A stretch of 54,642 nt of DNA from Leidyana gryllorum EB-2025a (Eukaryota > Apicomplexa). Positions 49,852 through 54,642 of this stretch are shown piece by piece (positions within the stretch are counted from its first letter, which is position 1; each line of letters begins with the position of its first letter). The stretch is from contig JBLWGC010000220.1 in assembly GCA_048772705.1 (NCBI GenBank), forward strand, positions 1-54,642. The letters run 5' to 3'. A program made the position numbers and the translations under genes. The notes under the pieces are model-generated. The model had not been told where the DNA came from. It did no database searches and saw only the letters and a list, made by a program, of their open reading frames with translations.

Positions 49852-51615
49852 TCAATCCATTGGATCAGCTACTACCCAGCACGCTACTACGGTGATGTCG
49901 TCCATCTTGCCTCCGGTATTCATAACTTGGCAGCCTGCACTGCGGGCAGCTTTGGCAAACGGGGTACGAGCCCGAGGGTCGAGGGATCGGTAGAAGGCGG
50001 CCTCCGCTAATCCCTTAGCAACAGCCTAATTAAGAAAGACAAGAGATTCATCAGTAGGGTAAACAATTGACGGGATATCTGGGTTTCGAGCTTCCAGTAA
50101 TATTCGGGGCAAAGATAACTTACCGATGGGGGAGTCGCGATTCCGAATTCGTCGGTTGTAATTGGAGGCTCCACTGCCAGGGGGTGAGGCAATCCACCCG
50201 ACACCCAAGCTTCGGTAACTCTTCGCGCCGAACTTAGTTGAGGCGACATGGGGTCAGCTTTGACCATCGGTTCTGGGGACATGTCGCTCCCAGAGTCCGC
50301 ACTGGCGGGGTCCGATAAGTTGTTCCCCCGAAAAAATAGTTTAGATTCATACGGGCTCAGGCACAGTGAAGCCAAGTATATGATCTCGGAGTCAAACAGA
50401 TTGTCAAATAACCCATCAGTACCCAGAATAACGAGGTCTCCTTCTCGTACTTTGAGGTCATACAGAGAAGCCATCTCGGGTGAATCTGTAGTTACTCCAG
50501 GCTTCAAATTATTGATCACTCTGTGGATAAGTCAAAGGATATAAATAGCGCCTCTCGACACCCACACACTCTGTCACCTCACCTTGTCAACGCGTACAAT
50601 CCGCGTTTCTCCAATAACGGAATGTCCTTCTTTTCCGGGACTTTTGAAAGTTGATACGGGCAATTGAAGAAGTGTTGCTGTTCACGAGTGCGCTTCGCAA
50701 TCGTCATATGCCGGAACAAGTGGGGAGATCGTCTGCAAAGGTTAGTGAACATAAATCACTTTTCGAGACACCGGAAATGCCATAATAGCACACATTGCAA
50801 ACGAATCAGACCGCATCATAGATGGCATCTGAAAGGCTCACCGGAGAACTATACACGAGGAATCGCCCAAGTTTGCGACACCTAATGTCCCGCCTTGGGC
50901 GTCGAGCCCCGCTACAATTGAAGTTGAGCTCCCGAAACAATCTTCAGCTTTTGAGGCCCGTGCAAAGCCTGCTCGCAAGACCGACAATGCTCGCAGCGAC
51001 GCTCGTGTGGCATCGTTAGAATGACTATGCCAATAAGGCAATCTATCCGCCTCTGACCGAGATCCAGCCATTAGCTCGCACGCGAATTGCCGAGGGCAGC
51101 AGTCGTATTCGCCCCATTCTCCCACTCCGTCGGCAACTCCAGCAAAGGAAAATCTCTCGCCTTCTTGATTGTGAAAGTAGGCATCTTCCCCTCCATTCAG
51201 CTTTCCAGGTCGCGCAATAGTGCAAGCCCCGCACACTAAGCGCATATGTTGACTGCAAGGACCAGGTAAGCCTCTGGGAGGCGAGTCAGCTGAGTCTGGG
51301 GACGTGGAAGGCGAATCTTCAGAATCAACATGCTTCATCAAGCCTGTAAAGTATTGAAACATTTTCAGTCTGGCCTCTATCTGTTGGCCATTAGTCAGCT
51401 TGTTAACCACAAAGTCTGGCCATCGCTCTTGTGAGCCACCTAGAGCAGCACTTGAGAAAGATCCGGCCGTTAATGGAGTGAAGGAATAAGGGCGTCGGCT
51501 CCGAAACCTTTCGATAGCCTTCTCTTTTCCTCGATCCAGATTAGGATCTAGGCTATCTTCCTCTTCAGAGTCACCAAGTAATGACGCGTCATGAAGATGC
51601 GCCTGTTGAGCTTTC
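49852..51615 (-). CDS. PPTC7: PPTC7-like PP2C-type protein phosphatase
   Basis: Exons 50842-51615 (5' limit uncertain), 50583-50732, 50124-50520 and 49852-50025, with introns of 109, 62 and 98 bp. Family members are Mg/Mn-dependent Ser/Thr phosphatases, in animals and fungi acting in mitochondria. Motifs: GGEDAYFHN, GVADGVGEWGEYD, LGVANLGDSSCIVLR, EQQHFFNCPYQLS, LVILGTDGLFDNL, and a C-terminal TGGKMDDITVVACWV; the metal-binding Asp residues are all there. An insertion of about 70 residues rich in Ser and Pro follows the DGLFDN box and is unusual. The first exon has no ATG near its 5' end, so an upstream exon carrying the start is expected; I could not place it in phase. Confidence 0.87.
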
Positions 51616-52167
51616 AACCAATATCAGATGCTCACCTCACCCCAACGCCAAGACTGAAACTCTTTCTCCGCTGACGTTCTTCCCGCCCATGTCGGACTCG
51701 TTGCTCAAACAATATCTTCAAACTGATCGGTGATCGAAGGTACGACAGCACAGATACGAACTATCCCCCATTTGCCCAGCGAAGAGAAGAGAAGAGAAGA
51801 GTACAGCAACAGAATGGAGAAGAGAAGCTGGCTGCTGAGCTGGGCAACCGGCCACCACAGTCATATGCAACACTCACTATGCCTCGTTGGCGATGCAAAC
51901 ACATCGAGTGCCAATACTCACACACATAGCAACGTGCACATTTCCATCGAGATGCTTGCAGGGCAGTGGTGATAATGCTGTCAGGGGCAGGGCCACACAG
52001 CCGCTTGATGGATACTTCGAGCCCGTCGCGAACAAAGATCAAACACACACGGAGACACGGAAACACGGAAACATCAGGAAGCATATGCAACAGACATATC
52101 ACGTTCCACAGGCGAAGGAAAGAGCAGCAGTAACGAAGTGATGACGGATAGGGCGTATCTCGGTCGC
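51616..52167. other. Region upstream of the PPTC7-like gene
   Basis: Probably holds the missing 5' exon and promoter of the phosphatase gene. A GAAGA-type run (51780-51801) and an ACACGGA-type run (52050-52073) are visible. No other gene recognised. Confidence 0.4.
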
Positions 52168-53010
52168 TTACTCGTTCAAGCCCTCTGTTGATTGCGATTT
52201 TTTCGCATCGAATCGATTGATGCGATACCATTGGCCAGGTCCCGGCTGATCCCGACACACGACACGCTGCAAGCCCAGCTCCTCAGGAGAGAGAAGGAGC
52301 CCAGATGGTACCCCGGCAAACCGACGGCGACCGTGCCCGTCGACTGACGACACAGCATTATATGCGAGAGAAGTCCAATAGTAATCATTATCAAGGCAGA
52401 GAGCCGAAAAGATAAAAATTGTGTAGAGCACCATTAACACGCTGCGCTCGTGACCACCACGCTTTGGAACGCTGTAGGAACAGAAGGATACCGTTCCGGT
52501 GGCAAATAATACTTTGGTAGGAGAGAACGGGCACGAATGGTGTGAGTTCTTACCTTGTGAACTCGGATCAGGTGGGCTTCGTAAGATTGCTGGAGTGGTC
52601 ATGTCACCGCCGTGGTGGTGAGCAGCACTACACCATTGGTGGCTCTGCCAATTTATACACGCTGGTTCGATGGGGGCTTCATGATGGATCTTAGCAGGCG
52701 AGGGCATCGACAACTCCCCGGCTAGCTTAGACCCCAGCTGAGCCAGCTCGGGACTTGAGGACATTCGCTTCAGCATGCTGTTCAGTGTATGTGTGATCGA
52801 TCGATGGGTGGAGTGTTAGATCGGGGATTCTCACCCAAGAGCACCTCGTGTTTGAACCACGACAGCCTCTAAACGTGGAGATCCATCTTCAGCTGGAGAA
52901 CTCTCTGCAGCACTGGACAGACAGGCGACCGCAGCATCGTGGATTTCACGTAGGAGGCGGGAATTGGACAGTCGGCCGTTGACAGCAGGGATGGGAATAG
53001 TTAAGGACAT
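52168..53010 (-). CDS. Hypothetical protein
   Basis: Three exons proposed: 52835-53010, 52554-52777 and 52168-52511, with introns of 57 and 42 bp and consistent phases; 247 residues. Starts MSLTIPIPAVNG. The middle has a conserved-looking INWQSHQWCSAAHHHGGD, the third exon a hydrophobic stretch (SVLMVLYTIFIFSALCL) and then RRRFAGVPSG and QPGPGQWYRINRFDAKK. Part of the third exon could be another intron, which would remove the hydrophobic stretch. The stop codon overlaps a GTAAGC that could be a splice donor, so the C-terminus is also uncertain. No family recognised. Confidence 0.55.
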
Positions 53011-53308
53011 TGCGTCAACTCAAAAAGTGGTCCGGAAGGATGTCGCTGCAATGTCCTAGGTGTGTATCGATCGAAAAATGAGTGCTCCTCAAAGCTTAAT
53101 TGTACACAGTTATTGATGTTTCTGGTAACGAACGCACTCTTTTCGCACTGTTCCTAAGGCAAACGCTCATCAGAGACGGCGAGCAACCCAGCGGCAATGA
53201 AATTGGCAGAAAGCTAGCAGGTAATGATGAGAAACCCGTCGTCAGGCAGAAACGACCCCACAAAGAGCAGTCCACCGACAATCAGAATGACAAAGACACT
53301 CGGGGTTT

Positions 53309-53798
53309 CTACATGCGATGGCTGGGGCCCGGTCGGCCGTGACCATGGGGGCGGCCGGTGCTATCCAACACGCAGCGGACTTGGAGTGAACCTGCAGGTC
53401 CCTTGGACCCCCTCAGCTGGAACGACGGATATTAGGCAGGCAGAACGCTGTTCGGACCTACCGGAATGTCACCGCGCCAGTCCTGCATCTGCTTGATGTA
53501 ACTGACCGCCAGTTCACCCATTGCCACCGGGTCGGAGCCTTTGCCTTTCACTTTGAAATAGAGAATGGGCTCGGCGTCATCACAGTCCGCTAAGAAGAAG
53601 GTCTCGTTCCACTCGATGGAAGTGCCGTCGAGTTTCACACCAGCAGTCTCAGCATGAGCTTGACCACATACGATCTGCACTCGAGAAGGCTGGAAAAGGG
53701 GAAGATCGCCCAATAATCAACAAACACATCGATCTTACACTCTCCTTCTTGTCCAGATTGGAGCCCGAAAAGATACTGACTTCCAGACCGAAAGGCAT
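53309..53798 (-). CDS. Small C2-domain protein
   Basis: Three exons: 53739-53798, 53462-53689 and 53309-53416, with introns of 49 and 45 bp; 131 residues. Almost the whole protein is one C2-type beta sandwich: GLEVSIFSGSNL, SRVQIVCGQAHAETAG, GTSIEWNETFFLADC, EPILYFKVKGKG, MGELAVSYIKQM, and GPAGSLQVRCVLD. The usual Asp pair of calcium-binding loops is weak here, so membrane or protein binding without calcium is possible. The last 16 residues are Gly, Pro and His-rich (GRPHGHGRPGPSHRM). C2 proteins this small act in membrane association. It diverges from YKT6 across a 107 bp gap. Confidence 0.8.
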
Positions 53799-53905
53799 TT
53801 CCTTTTATTCTTCTCCCTTTATATATTCCACAACACTCGCTAGGTGTGTGATAACAAAGATTTGGGAGACGGGACAACTATTAGTACCTGTGTCCCTTCA
53901 TCACA
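53799..53905. promoter_or_regulatory. 107 bp shared promoter region of C2 gene and YKT6
   Basis: Separates two divergent start codons. It contains a TATATATTCC stretch (53819-53829) near the middle that could serve either direction. Confidence 0.4.
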
Positions 53906-54642
53906 ATGAAGCTCATCGGCCTTATCATCTGCAAATGCTACCCCGAGGACCCCAAGCCTATTTTCTTGTGTATGACACATAGGGTTTCCTCGTGAGCAAT
54001 GAGTGACATGAGGCGATCGATAATACACGAATGCTTCACCACAGCTTTCCTATTCTCCAGCGGAATGCCGTCAAGGACGTGTCCAAGTTTTTGTGCCGTC
54101 AAATCGTCCCGAAAACCCAGGTTGGTAAACGAGAGCAAATCACCCATCAAGAGTATCGTGTAAATGTCGCCCGCTGGGCTGATGGCCTCGCAGTCTGCAT
54201 GCTCACCGACCATGACTATCCTGGTGAGTTGTGCGCCAAGCCTATTTATGTATTCAATTGACAATTGACCAACAGCACGAGTGGCATTCCAATGCCTGAC
54301 AGTGGTCCACAACGACTTCAGAGTGAAGGTGCCAGAAGGATTATACAAATCCATCACTGAAGACAATGCCGCATCCAGCTACAAACCATTTTTGAAGAAC
54401 TTCGCTGAGCAATTCGCTAATCCGCGCGACTTTGATGCGGTCACAAATGTGCAGGGGAAGGTTGATGAAACTAAAGTAAGCTGTTCTGCAGTCGATCGAA
54501 CACGCGTGTGCTCGTCTCCAGGAAATTATGCAGAAGAACTTGGAACAGGTGTTGGGTAATTATCAACAGATGGAAGGATTATTGGAGCAGTCTGAGGATT
54601 TGTCGGCCAACACACAACAAATGTTCAAGCAGAACAGTTTGT
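53906..54642 (+). CDS. YKT6: YKT6-like longin R-SNARE, partial at right edge
   Basis: Exons 53906-53991, 54045-54223, 54276-54475 and 54522 to beyond the window, with introns of 53, 52 and 46 bp in consistent phases. YKT6 is a lipid-anchored SNARE for Golgi, endosomal and vacuolar fusion. The longin domain starts MKLIGLIICKCYPED and continues FPILQRNAVKDVSKFL, RVNVARWADGLAVCMLTDHDYPARVAFQ (across an intron). The SNARE helix begins at VDETKEIMQKNLEQVLGNYQ. At the central ionic layer, where R-SNAREs have Arg (LLERGEKL in the human protein), this one appears to have Asn (VLGNYQQM). The C-terminal lipidation motif is outside the window. Confidence 0.9.

Noticed and set aside
52810-52880. Possible tRNA gene (a GTTTGAACC-like B-box)
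   Set aside because: No matching A-box or cloverleaf arms could be placed, and the stretch is explained by an exon and intron of the gene at 52168-53010.

Overview
The window is nuclear DNA of a compact, unicellular-type eukaryote. Genes are close together and many are intronless. Where introns exist they are GT-AG and very short: I place them at 37 to 158 bp, mostly 44 to 62 bp. The recognisable proteins are ordinary eukaryotic ones: YKT6, an MTAP-type phosphorylase, class III ADH, hexokinases, mitochondrial-type adenylate kinase, CutC and a PPTC7-type phosphatase. A perkinsozoan or other alveolate protist is my guess from style (tandem gene copies, same-strand packing, tiny introns), but nothing in the sequence proves it.

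Layout. 1-3.3 kb is gene-poor and holds two tandem copies of a tiny Gly/Pro/Asn-rich peptide gene. 3.3-29.6 kb is the main novelty: eight genes in a row on the minus strand (called A to H here, left to right). They share a short N-terminal leader, commonly MRPP followed by a hydrophobic stretch ending near LPCVLAS. A and B (left) carry one type of C-terminal domain; C to H carry another. B also contains about 86 copies of an 11-residue repeat (33 bp minisatellite, 9.9-12.8 kb). Gene D is split by a young, whole-looking Ty3/Gypsy-type LTR retrotransposon (16592-21521) with identical 179 bp LTRs and a 4 bp target duplication; D's reading frame is the same on both sides.

30.7-35 kb holds genes for secreted or surface proteins: a GH97-like glycosidase homologue that seems to lack its usual catalytic glutamates, a third Gly/Pro/His-rich small peptide gene, and a VWA/integrin-beta-like protein with a Thr-rich stalk and Cys-rich tail.

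35-54.6 kb is conserved housekeeping DNA: class III ADH, a small ubiquitin-fold-like protein, the MTAP-type phosphorylase, CutC, two tandem hexokinases, adenylate kinase, a 1181-residue helical protein of unknown role, a PPTC7-like phosphatase, several unknown proteins, a small C2-domain protein and the start of YKT6 (runs off the right edge). Metabolically, ADH (formaldehyde/S-nitrosoglutathione), the phosphorylase (methionine salvage), hexokinases (sugar entry) and adenylate kinase (adenylate balance) are general functions; I see no single pathway linking them. Same-strand neighbours are often separated by under 110 bp, and several head-to-head pairs start within about 110 bp of each other, in one case with overlapping start codons.

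All exon boundaries and family names here are by eye; no search or computation was run.
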